In this document: positions 12,920-26,200 of the stretch, one piece after another
Position numbering within the stretch: position 1 is the first letter of the stretch
How the letters are laid out: each line of letters opens with the position of its first letter
DNA from: Labia minor
Taxonomy: Eukaryota > Arthropoda > Insecta > Dermaptera > Spongiphoridae
Assembly: GCA_963082975.1 (NCBI GenBank)
Contig: OY720344.1
Coordinates: forward strand, 85,312,107 to 85,376,106
Direction of reading: 5' to 3'
DNA: 64,000 nt
The notes under the pieces: model-generated
Database searches by the model: none
What the model saw: only the letters and a program-made list of their open reading frames with translations
What the model was told of the DNA's origin: nothing
Translations under genes and position numbers: made by a program

Positions 12920-13753
12920 TATATATATAAATAATAATTCTTTAGTGCCAGGGTTTGACTGGTAATATTAATAAATTCGTTGGGGCGTTTATAATAATAA
13001 TCCTCTTTTCTACTATTCATAACTTATAATCTCACTTTAGTCTCTATTTATACCTAGAAACCATAAATCAATTGTTTTAATTTAGGTATAAAATATTTTA
13101 TAAGTATTTATTAAAAGCTGTGCGCTCTTCATTTGAGACTATTTTCTAGGTTCAGAGAACCTATCCATTTATTCATATATGTTCAACACAATGAATACAA
13201 AATTATTTATATTAATTCTAGCAATTGACAAACAAAATTATTTAAATATAATTTATTGTAAAAGTTGTCACTTTAATTAAAATAATTAATTATTATTAGA
13301 TCAGATTCATTCAATTATTCCTTATCAACTATGAATATTTAAAATTAAAATTATTATTTAAAATAAATAAACGACAAAATATATGAAACAATTTCAAATA
13401 ATTTAGAAGAACATAAATTAAAAAAATATAGTCATAAAACATACAGCCCTTAAACCATTTTTATTATTATAAATTTCCTATTTTAAATTAAGAAAAAACT
13501 AACAAAGATGATTTTTCCTTTGGCTTAAACCAATACAGATCGACTTTTCTTTATAAAAATTATCTGAATGTGAATGTGAATGTGAATTTCAAAATAATTA
13601 TTGGAGCGGTTTAATATATCCCAAATACAAATATATATATACAATTTTGCTAGAATAATAAGATGAGATAAGATATAAATTATTTTATTTTATTTTATTT
13701 TTATGTTATATTTGAGAAATTTGGTTATATAATATAAAATATAATTTTCTCAG
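12920..13753. other. AT-rich spacer with short repeats
   Basis: A scrap at about 12949-12985 (CAGGGTTTGACTGGTAATAT) resembles the repeat units at 21463-21685 and 30610-30809. A GTGAAT triplet-of-hexamers lies near 13568-13587 and a TTTTA run at 13681-13703. Confidence 0.45.
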
Positions 13754-13864
13754 AAATCATTAAATAGTGGATGTTTTTGCATTGATTTTGTCACAATTGA
13801 AAGACTCGAATGGCAAGCTCTTGTGCCATTTAGGCTCCCAATAGCACAGGATTTCTTACTGCAG
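13754..13864 (+). other. Candidate isolated 37-codon exon
   Basis: A good acceptor (TTTTCTCAG) and a strong donor (CAG|GTACGT) bound 111 bases that are open in phase 0. They encode a well-mixed peptide (IERLEWQALVPFRLPIAQDF in the middle). Base composition is less AT-rich than the surroundings. I do not recognise the peptide and find no partner exons, so it may be chance or part of a gene with very long introns. Confidence 0.25.
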
Positions 13865-14064
13865 GTACGTCTCTGGTTACATACATACGATTAAAAAGTG
13901 TGCCCAAATATTCACATTCTAAAATGACATAGATAAAAAGAAAAAAGTCATCGTGTGAATAAAGTATTCCCAGGCAAGTAAACCGCTTCTTTGCTTGAGA
14001 ATGAATGGAATGAAATGATTTCTGTAGTAAAAATTATTTCGAAGGGTTTGTTTTTAGTAAAAAA

Positions 14065-14640
14065 TCTGGAGTGTTCTACTCGAATATCTCGCAAATTTTA
14101 ATTGGATTAATTAACATATATTATATTTAAATTTAATTTAATTAATTATATTATAAATTAAAATTAATAAATAATATTTATTAAATCACCGCGTGTTTGG
14201 CTCTTTGTTGATGGTTCCACGTCACGTGCTGGCGCGCCAGTCAACGTGTTAAAAAAATAATTCCTATTCTTTCATTCATTCAATCAAGCTGAAATTCTAT
14301 ATATAGCAGTTTTATACAATTTTTAATCATGTGAAAAACTATCAAACATATATCTTTATTTTTACTTAGGTCACTTTAGAGGAAAAAAATCAAAACGTTG
14401 TAACCCTCTTCCGGTTGAGCTACATTTCTCAAAAGTTGATAGAAAACTACGAATTTTGAATAATGCTCATGTACCAAATTTCATCATTCTAGCTCAAACC
14501 GTTTTTTCGTAATCTTGTCTACATACACACATTTTCTCGACCTTATTATTAATGAAACTCAGGGACCTTCAAAAAGTATAAAAACATCAAAATCTCGACA
14601 TCAAAAATTTTCATGATCGCAATACTATCTCTGGCAAGAC
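14065..14640 (+). mobile_element. Family-B element, copy 4 (3' hairpin damaged)
   Basis: The 5' end TCTGGAGTG and all internal blocks are present, but the CA run is almost gone (ACACAC only). The 3' hairpin is broken to ATCTCTGGCAAGACAT. An hAT MITE begins 15 bases further on. Confidence 0.7.
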
Positions 14641-14654
14641 ATTTTGTTTTAGCG

Positions 14655-14783
14655 CAGAGGTTTGCAAACTTGCTTTAAAAAGTTATGGAACCAATAAAAT
14701 GTTTTCGTTATTAAAAATTACTGTACTGTGGGTGTTACTGTCAGGTTATTAGGTTCCACATGTTCCACAGTTTGAGAACCTCT
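14655..14783. mobile_element. hAT-type MITE, about 130 bp
   Basis: The ends CAGAGGTTTGCAAACTT and AGTTTGAGAACCTCT are imperfect inverted repeats of the common hAT pattern. The flanks TTTTAGCG and TTTTAGGG match at 7 of 8 positions, a decayed target duplication. Confidence 0.65.
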
Positions 14784-15112
14784 TTTTAGGGTAATTGTTT
14801 GCTTAATATGTGGAATATATATATATATTGTTCTTTCACTATAAATTTATTTTAATCTCAAATTGAAAGAAAAATATTAAAATAAATTTTCAAAGTTTAT
14901 TTCATACACATACATAATTACAAGTTTTAATTTAAATATTTTAATTTATTAAATAAACAGACAAACTTATTTTTATTTATTAAACAATTACTTACAAAGG
15001 AAAAAAATAAAAAATACTCTTTTGCTAGTAGATTTAATGAAGTTTTCTATAAAAAAAATTAATATACTTAAAATTGTTTAAATTAAAAATTAACTGTAAT
15101 TAACTGATTTTT

Positions 15113-15681
15113 ACTTTCCCGCATACTTCGTATAAGGGAAGTATTGGAATCGTCAAAAATTTCGACTTCGAGATTTCGATAGATCTTGACGTTTTAGACC
15201 TCCCTGAGTCGGAAAATACCATTTTTCGAATTATGTCTGTGTGTGTGTATGTATGTATGTATGTAATGTCTGTAAGCAAATTTACTCAAAAACTAATCAA
15301 GCTAGGACTTCGAAATTTGGTACACCGATATTATTCACAGTTTGTAGATTTCTATCAAAATTTCGTCAAAATCGGTTAACCGGAAGTGGTACTTTACCTA
15401 CACTGGTTGCGTTTACCTTTCAAGTAAAGTACCAGTTTGCTTCGAGATATTTGCTTCATATTTTGTATATAGATTTAAAAATATGAAAAAAATTCAGATA
15501 CCAAATTTCATCATGATCTGACTACCGGAAGTGACATTTTACCTATACAAGTAGCGTTTCTTTTTTACCGACCGACGATAGTAAGGGAGGTATTGTTTTC
15601 ACACCAAATTTCACCTATGGATATTTTTAGGTACATATCTCCACGAATCATGCATTTTCTTAACAGAAAAAAGTATTTTTT
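15113..15681 (+). mobile_element. Family-C element, copy 1, carrying a family-A insert and truncated
   Basis: It starts with ACTTTCCCGCATACTTCGTA and continues nearly identically to the copy at 56334. It has only four TATG units (about 15249-15264). At 15567 it switches into family A (ACCGACCGACG...), and it breaks off near 15681. The same C-to-A junction occurs at 56868. The open frames across it are repeat artefacts. Confidence 0.75.
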
Positions 15682-16830
15682 AATTATATTAATTTGGCAA
15701 ACTGTAATAAATTTATACCATCAATCAGAAGAAATACCATTTGTTCAAATAGAAGATTTGCCTATTTTTTTTTTTGGAAAAAAATTCTCTGTCAAGTCAA
15801 GAAAGGTCGAATTAAAGTAAGAAGCTTTCACACTTAAACCAGGAACTTTAACCTTTTAGGAAAATAAACAAGACAATATTCAAACTTTCGATTCTAAAAA
15901 AAATTAAAGAATAAAAAAAATCAACATGAAACTATAACAAATTCTTTACCCTTCATTGTAATTATAGTAAGTGAATGGTCTTTACTTTGTAATCGGTTCA
16001 AATATCTTGCTAGACGACTTTCAAATAAATCACACCCAGGATTAATATTATTAGATATGTAAATTGTTTTTTTTTATCAATAAAAAGTGAATGGCTTAGT
16101 GTGGTTTTGAGGTGAGGATGCGCAATGAAGATGAGAATGGAGTGAAAGCAACCGGCAGATGAGAAAAAAAGAACTGCCGTACCTTTCTTTCATCTTTTTC
16201 CATAAGAGAAGGCCGGTTTTCTTCATTGCTTCCTTCCTTCCTGATTGTTGTTAACAAGCGAAAAGATTTTGATTATAATCAATGTAGATTAGAAAAGAGC
16301 TTCACAATGCAAATTAATTAAATTTTAAGTAAATGCCAATCAAAATTAACATATTTTTTTCTTTTTATAACGATTAATTGTAAGAAGAAAGAAGGATTAT
16401 TCATGAAGAAATTTACTTTTTAACTAATTCATATACAAATAGTTATTTGAAATGAGATTCACAGTTAAATTTAATGATTCAATGCGAAATTGAAAATGTC
16501 AATTCAATAAATATTATTTTTATACTCATCATGAGTTTTTAAACAGGTACAACATTTTAAATGTTATTCAAGTCATGGCTATTATAAATGTAATTGTATT
16601 TGTATAAGGAAATAATTGATTATTAATTGATAAAATCTATTTATGCTTATTTGAATTAATTAAAAGATTTCTGAAAAAAATCTTTTATTATTTAATATTA
16701 TTATTAATATTATTATTGCAATGTAATGAGGATTAGATAGGAGAGAATTGGAATTAGATGGAGGTAACTCAGAATAAGAATGTTTGAAGAAATGTGGTTG
16801 CGATTAAAAACTTCCGAGATCAGTTTAGAT

Positions 16831-16863
<33 letters not shown>

Positions 16864-17195
16864 TTATGTGATTATTAAAATTATCTATCTAAATTGAAAC
16901 TCAGTAAATTTATCATTATTGCAGTTTCGAATGCTCATCAGCTCCAAGAATGATTAATGCCACCAATCATCATCACCCTTAATAAAATTTTGTCCGACTA
17001 AAAAGATCCCATTGAATAGCATAGAAACATATTATCCGGGACAAAGACAAGAAAACAGTATCCAGACTATTATTATTCATAGATAATATAAAATATCTAA
17101 AAAGTGAATATTATGACGTCTCTTATTTACCTTCTCCGTATGTGAAGGTGGCATTTTACATTCAATTGAAATGAATATTATAAATAGTATGTTTG
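15682..17195. other. Spacer with a higher-complexity island and a TTA microsatellite
   Basis: Bases 16080-16260 are clearly less AT-rich and contain paired purine- and pyrimidine-rich stretches (GATGAGAATGGAGTG, CTTCCTTCCTTCC). They look more like a regulatory or UTR segment than a repeat, but I cannot assign them. TTA repeats lie at about 16829-16862. Confidence 0.4.
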
Positions 17196-17345
17196 TTGTA
17201 TACGAGGGCACATCAATAGGTCCGTAACTTTTTGGATTTCCCGTTTCTTAAATGAAATGGCACTGCTCCTGTCAGCAAGCAAATATCAGCTGACTCCTGT
17301 CGAAATTTGAAACAGCTGGATTTTTTAGTTTTTGTTTAACATCCA
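17196..17345 (+). mobile_element. Possible mariner terminal remnant
   Basis: The segment starts TATACGAGGGCACATCAATA and carries 140 bases of non-repetitive sequence. Its CGAGGG...TCAATA pattern resembles the 5' end of cecropia/irritans-type mariners. No inverted partner or transposase was found. Confidence 0.35.
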
Positions 17346-18605
17346 TTAAAAGCTAAATCAAATTTATATTTTTGAAGAAAAAACAGTTAAATAATAAATA
17401 AGCTAGAAAGTGAATGAAAATTGGATTTAGTTATACAATATTCTTGATTATTTTTTATTTTTTATTTGTTTTTAAAGCAATAGGAATGAGTGTTAATCAA
17501 CTATTTTTAAGTAAAAATTTGTTAATTGTAGCAATGAAAATACCAACATGTGATGAGACGAAAGTCGGAAAACAAACTCTAACCGGAAAGACTTGGTAAA
17601 TTAAATAAATAGTAATTAAATTAAATAATACCTGTTTTCTTCCGAAGAGCGACTCGAAGATGGTTAATGATTTAATAGAGAAGGAGATAAACATATTAGC
17701 AATTATTGAAATATTAGATTTTAAATATTTTTCGTGAAATTGTAGATTTTTTAATGCCTATATATAATTAAATTTTAAACTGTTTAAAAAAGTAAATATT
17801 AATTATTTTTTTTAAATAAAAAAAATTTTTAAATAAATCTTAAATATAGGATTGTTTTTATTTTTTCGTACAATCTGTATAATTTAAATGTTATTAAATA
17901 TTTATCGTTTATTTTTAACGAACACGAAAGTTATTTATCGAATCATTTTGTTATTTAATTTTATTATATGAAAATTAAATAATAATTATCAAAATATTAT
18001 AAAACGTATTTAATTTATGTAAATGAAAATCGTTTTATTGAAAACATTAAATTATTCATTATTTTGGTTGTTTTTTTTTTAAATACAAAGATCTTTCAAT
18101 TTTTAGTAATGAAAATATAATAATTAAACTAAAATTTACATTATTTTTATAAAGATTGAAAAGTGTGTGAATAATGTGATATTTATTAATTAATAGTTTT
18201 ATTTAAATTATATATTATAAATAATTTTTTTTATGAAAATATAAAGCTCTTCACACTGAGACTGATTTTTTTAATAATTTATTAATTTCATATTTTCGGG
18301 TAATTTCAATAAATATGTTAATAAGATATTAAAAAGTAATATTTGTATAATTAGAAATAATAGATAGAATTAATATATAATAGTTAATAGTACTTAATAA
18401 AAGAAATGGATCTTTCTAATAATTCTTAATCACTTTTTATTAACATTTATTTATTTGCTAATTTTTTAACAATAATTAAAATACAATTCTTTATTAATTA
18501 AAAAAATATTACCAATCATTAACATTTTGATTATTTTTGTGAATTATTGCAAGGAATATAACAACAATTTTAAAAGAATATAAAAAATGTCCGATATTAA
18601 AAAAA
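17346..18605. other. AT-rich spacer, nothing recognised
   Basis: A 61-codon frame at 17414-17599 has a hydrophobic start but no support as a gene. Confidence 0.5.
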
Positions 18606-19146
18606 TCTGGAATGTGACCACTCGACTATCCCGGAAATTTGAATTGGATTAATTAACATATATTATAATTAAATTATAAATTAAAATTAATAAATAATAT
18701 TTGGCTCTATGTTGATGGCAACACGTCAAGTGCTGGCGCGTGATTTGCAGAGTTAAAAAATTAATTCCGGTACTCTCCGGTACTTTCATTCATTCAAGCT
18801 GAAATTTTATATATAGTAGTTTTATACAATTTATTAATCATGTGAAAAACTATCCAACATATATCTTTATTTACGGTCACTTTAAAGGAAAAAAATGAAA
18901 AAGTAGTAGGAAATGACCCTCTTTCGAAGAAACTACGAATTTTTAATAATGCCCTTGTATCAAATTTCATTATTTTAGCCCATACCGTTTTTGCGTAATC
19001 TTGTCTGCATACACACACACACACACAGACAGATATTTTTCTCAATATTAGTGAAAATGACTCAGGGACCTTCAAAACGTATAAAAACATCAAAATCTCG
19101 ACATCTAAAATTTTAATATAGCAATACTATCTTTGGCGAAATAGTA
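18606..19146 (+). mobile_element. Family-B element, copy 5
   Basis: It shows TCTGGAATGTGACCACTCGA at the start and CA/CAGACAGA in the middle. The mutated terminal hairpin is ACTATCTTTGGCGAAATAGT. The central GTGTTTGGCTC block is shortened. Confidence 0.75.
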
Positions 19147-19170
19147 AAAGTTATCTAAATAAATTAGTGT

Positions 19171-19212
<42 letters not shown>

Positions 19213-20845
19213 CAGAGAGAAATGGAATTATCTTGAACTCTCAGTTTCGAATCAATAGTTTATTTAATTCATATTTTATTTAAATAGTATTATTGGAGAC
19301 TTTGAATGAAAGAATTTTGGAATTTAAAATTTTTATAAATCCCATGTTATATTACATGTTTGAAAGAGTAACGTGAATGAGATAGAAATCATTTCCCCTT
19401 AGAAAATCGATATTTAGGCTTTTTGTCATGCACTGGTATCAGATTCTTTCAGGTTATAACCATTTAAACATTTCTCTATAAAACAAGATTCCAATTAATC
19501 TAAGCCAAAATTTAAAGTTATTATTATTTCCATTGAGAAAGAAAAGAAATTAATAAGTCATAATTTCAACTTAAATAAAATATTATTTTTAGATTAAGAT
19601 TAAAGTAGGATGTATAATGATACATCATAGATAAAATTATAAAGAGGACATAGTTGCAGATAAGTGAAATAAAAGTATGACATAAATTTAAATAATATTT
19701 AAATGAACCTAAAATAAAAGATAAATGATAATGAATGTTGATTAAAGTTTTTTTAAAAAAAAACAATATAGAATCATGACAGATTGTCTCTCTCAGCAAA
19801 AAGAAACCGCTAAATTTTTTTTTCTCATTTTAACTTATCAAATCATTAATCAACGGAATAAAAAGTGAAGAGGGAACAAGGATCAGTTACTTTCTAGTTG
19901 AATAATTTTAAAAGGGACATTTGAGAAGATATTTCCAAAGATCTCGACTTATTTGTATGGTGATTACAGGTCTCCATCGAAGAAAGTGAAAAGATATTTA
20001 ATAAAACAAAGTATAGTATTTATTAAAATTTTCAGGCGTAGTGATGAATAAAAAAAAATTCATAAATAATAAGTAATGAAGATTTACTAAAAAACGGGTT
20101 TTCTATTATTTAATATCCAAATCAATTGATTCACTAAGAAATATAGAAAAGTAAAATCACCTTAGGAAAAAAAATAAATACCTGTATTATTAAAATATTA
20201 AATAAATTATATGATATAAGACTTATAAGGAAAATATTTTTTCATTATATCTTTTTTTTCTTTTATGAAATTTTTGAAAATTAATGAAAAAAAGCTATTC
20301 TATTTGATTAATTTTACGTGCCTATTGTCAAAATGAAATTTCTCATTTCCCATGTGCTGTGTGAAAAACCATGAACCAACTATTAAATGGATAACGATCT
20401 AATTAAGAGCTAAGTCTATTGTTTCGATTATATAGTTGATTGATGATGAAGGTGCTGAGATCGAAACTGTTTCAATTTATCAACAAAAACTTTTAGAAGT
20501 AATTCAATGTTTTTATTTATTAATTCATTCAAATTATCTATTTACCACGTATTCGAATTTAAATTGTATTGAAAATATTTTATTATAATTAAAATTTGTT
20601 TATAATTTCTTTGTAAACTATCGCAAAGGTCACAATAAAATTGTTTCTTATTCAAATCGAATTTTATTGATTGTTTAAAGTAATTGTTGAAATATATTGT
20701 TGAAACTCGTAACAATATCTAATCTTATTATTCTAGCTAAAATTGTATATATATAAATGGGTTCTCAGAAACCGCTCTATCGATTATTTTGAAATTCACA
20801 CCACAAAAGGTATTTATAAAGAAAAATCGAGTTTTTTTATCACAT
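19147..20845. other. AT-rich spacer with a TA microsatellite at 19174-19208
   Basis: Apart from the TA run no feature is recognised. Bases 19340-19530 are slightly more complex but closed in all frames. Confidence 0.5.
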
Positions 20846-21018
20846 CTCTGGGAAAAATCATCTTCATTAGTTTTTTGTTAATTTAAATAGATATGACGTC
20901 ACAGCCAGCGGCTGTAAGATAAATCTATTCTTAAAATAAAATTAAAAATATTTATATTATAACCATATTTGTTTTTTATTGCATTAATAGATACATTTAA
21001 ATTATTTGAAATTGTTTC
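20846..21018 (+). mobile_element. Family-A fragment (3' part only)
   Basis: It matches the tail of family A, from GGGAAAAATCATCTTCATTAG through the TATGACGTCACAGCC block to TTAAATTATTTGAAATTGT. The head, the microsatellite and the CGTCGGTCGGT end are missing. Confidence 0.6.
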
Positions 21019-21039
21019 ACAACGTTAGAAGATTCAATT

Positions 21040-21310
21040 TCGTCATTCAGTGCCTCCGTAAATAATCTGTACAATTTTGAGTCTATATCGTCAAAATTTC
21101 CCGATAGAAAGACTTAATTTCTGTGGTTATTGAATATATATCGAAAAAATAGAGGTATGTAATTTCATTGAAATCGGTTCAGCCAATTTTGACTCTATAA
21201 CGTTAAAATTTCCAGACAGACAGTCATGAAAAATTCTAAAGTCACTCTTGGATTCTAGAGGTCATGAAATTCACAGCAATGTGCAGAGAAAAACCTTTTT
21301 ATCTATAGGT
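21040..21310. repeat. Unclassified dispersed repeat
   Basis: It contains two related sub-blocks (TTTTGAGTCTATATCGTCAA and TTTTGACTCTATAACGTTAA) about 135 bases apart, plus GAAATCGGTTCAGCC. That phrase is common in insect transposon tails. Not classified. Confidence 0.35.
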
Positions 21311-21462
21311 ATATACATATAAATAAATCAAATTTACGAAAATATATATATTTTATATCAACAGGTCTACTTTTCTGTCTTTCATTGTATTAATACATAC
21401 GTTTAAGGAGCATATGTTTTATTAGTCATTTAAGTTCTATTAAATTATTGGAACGGCGACTC

Positions 21463-21685
21463 GGTGAATCAGGTATTAATATTACCAGCCAAACCCGGTA
21501 ATAAAGAATCATTTTTTTTATTGACCGAGTGGTGGCTCGGTGAACCAGGTATTATTATTACCAAGATCATTAATCAGATTGATGAAATGATGTAACATTT
21601 AATAATTGTAATAACTAATTAAAGAATTGTATATCAATATGTTTTAATGGGTCGAGCGAGAGCACGGTGTCCCAGGTATTAATCA
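21463..21685 (+). repeat. Family-D tandem units
   Basis: Three related units built around CTCGGTGAAYCAGGTATTAATATTACC lie at about 21463, 21530 and 21658. The reverse complement of 30610-30809, inside the hAT element, contains the same units plus the connecting TTTAATAATTGTAATAA block. A partial scrap is at 12949. Confidence 0.55.
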
Positions 21686-23230
21686 GTTATGAGTATATGT
21701 GGGATAATATAACTAATAAACACGAGGAAAAAATACTTTAAGAAATAAATATAAATGTATAATATTTCAATATATATATATATGCAATATTATTATAATC
21801 CATTACTTTAAAATTTCTAATTTAGATAAAAATTGGCATTGATTTCGATTGAAAATTTAAACCAAATTATTTGTAATTGATTGATACTATATCATCAAAT
21901 AAGATTATATCGATTAGACGAATCAACTTTTAACTCAACGCATTCATGAAGTTATCAATGTAAATTTATCACAGACGTTTCTATGATGACAATAAATTGA
22001 TGGATAAGAAGAATGACATAAATATCAATATTTACACTTTATGAATCATATTTAAATGCACTTTAAATTTGATATATATATAATAAATTTAAGATAAAAA
22101 ACTAATCAAATGTTTAAGAATTTTTTTTGTTAGTTTTGTTAGAAATTAAAATGTGAGTCACCATCTTACCTTGCTAACTAAATAATAATATAATATAACA
22201 AATCTACACTGACTAATAAGATAAGTTTTGCATTAACAAAAGTATTTTAAATAAAATAATAAAATATAAAATTCTCAAGAAATTTAAATAATTCCTTTAT
22301 TAATTATAACTTTTTATCAGTTACTTAATTTAATTTCAAAATTTTATAACGGAAATTAAATATATATATATTTAAATGAATAAATTTCGCACTAGGAATG
22401 GAGAGAGAAGATAAGTTGTATTAATAAGAGGGAGTTGGAGAGGAGAATAGAAATTGAAAAGTAAAAGAGCATCCATTGATAAATAAGTCATCTCATCAAT
22501 TAATAAATAAAGTCCTTTTTGATATATGAATACTTATTGGAAAGTTTCTTTTTTTGAGATCAAGGTCGTCCATAAAATGTGACTACCATATTACTTTCAC
22601 TTACTTGTGTTCTATAATAAAATAACAATTCAGAATAATTCTCTTTGACTACCATATTCAATAGATTTTTTTTCAGAAAAATATATAAATAATTAATATG
22701 ATTACATTATTGAATAATAATAATAGTATGAGATTTTATACTCAACTAATTATACTTCATAATTTATTTACTACATAGAAAGATTATTAGTTAATTTTAA
22801 TTTGATTGCTTTCAGATCTATGAAAAATTGAATTTTTTTTATGTGCTATATTATATAATATCAATGAAATAAATTTTTGTAAAAATATTTATAGTAATTA
22901 ACTAATAATCTATGAGAAATAGTATTGTTTATTAGTTTAGAAATAAAAAAGTAATTTATTTTAAATAAAAAATCTTCCAAATATCTATATAGATTATATA
23001 TAAAATTATGAAATTTATATTTATAGATTCTCGAGAGCAATTTGATGTTATGAAAGATATAATTTATCATATAAATATATATAAATATAATGTAATATCT
23101 TTTCATTATATATTTTCACTAATCTAATTTATATATTTATTAAATAATTTTCCTATTGTTTTTATTTATTTATTTATTTATTTTTGCTTATTGGTGAGAA
23201 ATTTTTGTAATCTTGGTTTTAATTTCTCTT
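21686..23230. other. AT-rich upstream region of the ZP gene
   Basis: No repeat shared with other parts and no gene are seen. A pyrimidine tract ending TTTCCCAG at 23236 looks like the 3' splice site of an intron in the 5' UTR of the ZP gene. Its promoter may therefore lie farther upstream. Confidence 0.45.
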
Positions 23231-23245
23231 TCCCAGCTAAGCAGG

Positions 23246-26200
23246 ATGCCCGTACATCGACGGTTACTTCCGCTTTTGGCGTTGGCCTTGGCTGTCATCA
23301 ATGCAGAGGAGCAACCCCAACAGCATGCGCTCTTTTTTCGAACGGGGGGTGAACTTGGGGAAGTCCTAGCCGCAGAGGCAACTCAAAATGATGCATTCGC
23401 CAATGGTATTTTATTATTTATCATTTTATACGATTTTACGTATTTTATTATTAAATGGGATGAATCTTCTTCCCACAAAAATTCTTCTAATCTATAAATT
23501 ATACTTTTTATTATATATGTTAGCAATCTAGGGATCTTCTATTTAAATAGAATAAATAAAAGAGATTAATTAAGATGAATGTGTTTAATGATGAAATCAA
23601 TAACATTAAAAAATTTAAGTCTCAGTTTCTCAGTACATACATCATTATAATCCTGGAGAATTTACCAATTTTTTTTTTATTTTTTTAAATATAAAAACCT
23701 TATATGTCATTATAAATATATAAATATATAATAAACCACTTGTATTAATAATTATTGATATTTTTCAGAAAATAAAAAAAAAACAATCAAATTTTTATAA
23801 GTTTTGACTCTTTTAATGGTATTAAAATTATACACAAGTTCAATTTAAAATAATCATATATATCAAGTAAAAATACTACTCTATAATGTGATTATCATTA
23901 AAATATCATCAAATAGAAAATAAATGAAAAAATACTTAGCCTCCAGCAATATTTGCTAAACTGAAAGCAACTTTTCTTCATTTTTTGAATCAATTACTTT
24001 GTTATAAATAATTAAATTCAATTTAATTTTAATAATTTAAGTTTCTCCCTCCTTTACGTTTATTAGTAGATATGTATATCAAAAATTAATTTCAAATGGA
24101 AATATTCCTTTCAAGTTCTCAAAAGAACTGTTCGTAAGGTCCTAATGTATATGGCGATCATTAGCTTATAAAATAAATAATATAAATACTTTTCCATGTA
24201 AAAGTGTGTCATTTGCAAAGTATATAATACTCCACAGAGAATAGCAGCAAAACGCTTGTGGTCTCGGGTTTAAATCTCGGGCTTGACAATGGAACTATTA
24301 TCTAGCTTGGGGTGTATGGGAAGAAGGTCCACCCAAACTGTGATCAAAATTGGGAAGCTACTTGAAATAAAAAGTAGTGGCCACCGATCAAGATAATCCG
24401 TTTGAGAGGATATTCCGATTATATAACTGCTCTACACCGACGCTGTTCATTCATAAGATGTTCGAAAGTCAGAGATTTTTTTAACGAAGTACATAAATAT
24501 TTTAAAAGATACTCAAGCGATCGATAATGCTATTAAGAAAAATTTTCTAATTTTCTAATTTTCAACTAAATATTTTTATATTATATTCTTATAAAATAGC
24601 CTTTTAAATTTTCCACTATACTTAATTAAAAAATATTATTAATTTTATAATTATATTTATAATAATAATAATAATAATTATAATAATTATATTTTTTTTA
24701 TAAATATTTTTATATTATATTCTTATAAAGTAGCATTTTAAATTTTCCACTATACTTAATTAAAAAATATTATTAATTTTATAATTATTATTATTAATTT
24801 TCTATTATATTTAAATGTAAACATTCTGTGAGTAATAAATTAATTATTTTTTTTTATTAATTAATCTGGAAAATTACTTTATATAATTTCTAAATAATAT
24901 ACTATATCTAGGTGTACATATGTTTATATACATATGCAAACAGCTTAATTTTATTTAATTGAACATGAAACGGATGTTTCATTTTATTTGAATTAAAAAA
25001 GGTTAGAAATAAATGAAACAAGATAATGAAAAGAATCTATCAATCATTATACAATTCAAAATAAGGAAGTATTGCTTTTGGGAATTAGTTATGAAATATG
25101 ATGTATTTCAAATTTAACGGAAAAGCTGCAATCTACTACTTTCTCTGTCAGTGACATTAAAAAAAGAGATGAAATGGAAAATTAATTAGAAATTTTACAA
25201 ATAATCAATTAATTTTTTTTTTGATATTGTGTCATTCATGCACATGAAAGATTATAATTAAATGATACTGTATAGGTACATTTTTACAAGTATATATATA
25301 TATATTTATACGAATATATACATATAATTATTATATCTTCTATTATTAACTTAGATAATCTTATATAATTTTTCAAAATATTTTTAATAATAAATTTATA
25401 ATGTATGAAAAATTAAAATTGTGATCCAAGTTTCTTTATTATTTATTAAATTATTATCAAATTTAGAATATATTTCTTGAAAAATAATTGATTATCTTTT
25501 TTCAGAAATTATAAACTAAATAACGAAAACTAGTGAATCATTGTAAAAATTTCACATGCGAACAATTATTTGAAATAATTTTATTTTTTGTTTTTAACCT
25601 CATAAATTTACTCAAGGTGTAGTTAGTAAATAAATATAAAAATTCATTTTTTCAACTTAACTCAAAAACTTATTGATCGATTTCGATAATTTTTTCCAAT
25701 AACACCGTAGGGCGTTAAGAGCGACCGAATGGTATTTGAATGGTTTGAATCCGTTAACCAAGTTAAATAATATTACAATAAAGTTTATTTATTTTATTAA
25801 TAATTTTTAATTTTTTTAAATATACCTATAAGTAGCTCTAATGTGTAATTGAATATGTATTGAATTTGACAAGTGGATGTAATTGGTAATTGGTTTCCTC
25901 TCTAACTCTCTGTAGTGGTTTGATATTATTTTGCCTTTATCTGTAGTTGTAGTTGCTTGTCGGTGTTGTTAAGTAGTGTTGTTGGCAGTTTTACGCGCCA
26001 CCCGCGACGCCGAGTCCGATCCAACTAGATCTGATAACGCCGTACGCTCCATCCTCGAGTGGATTCAAAATGTCTACACGCAAACCGGCAAGAAAGGTGC
26101 CCCTCACCATCTTCGTTAGAAATTAACGGCTACTCTAGCCGACAAAAGACAAAACCGATACATCAAACAATGACTACCTCACCACCACTAGAAGATCTCG

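Noticed and set aside
17414-17599. 61-codon frame with a hydrophobic start
   Set aside because: It resembles a signal peptide by composition only; overlapping frame on the other strand, no partner exons.
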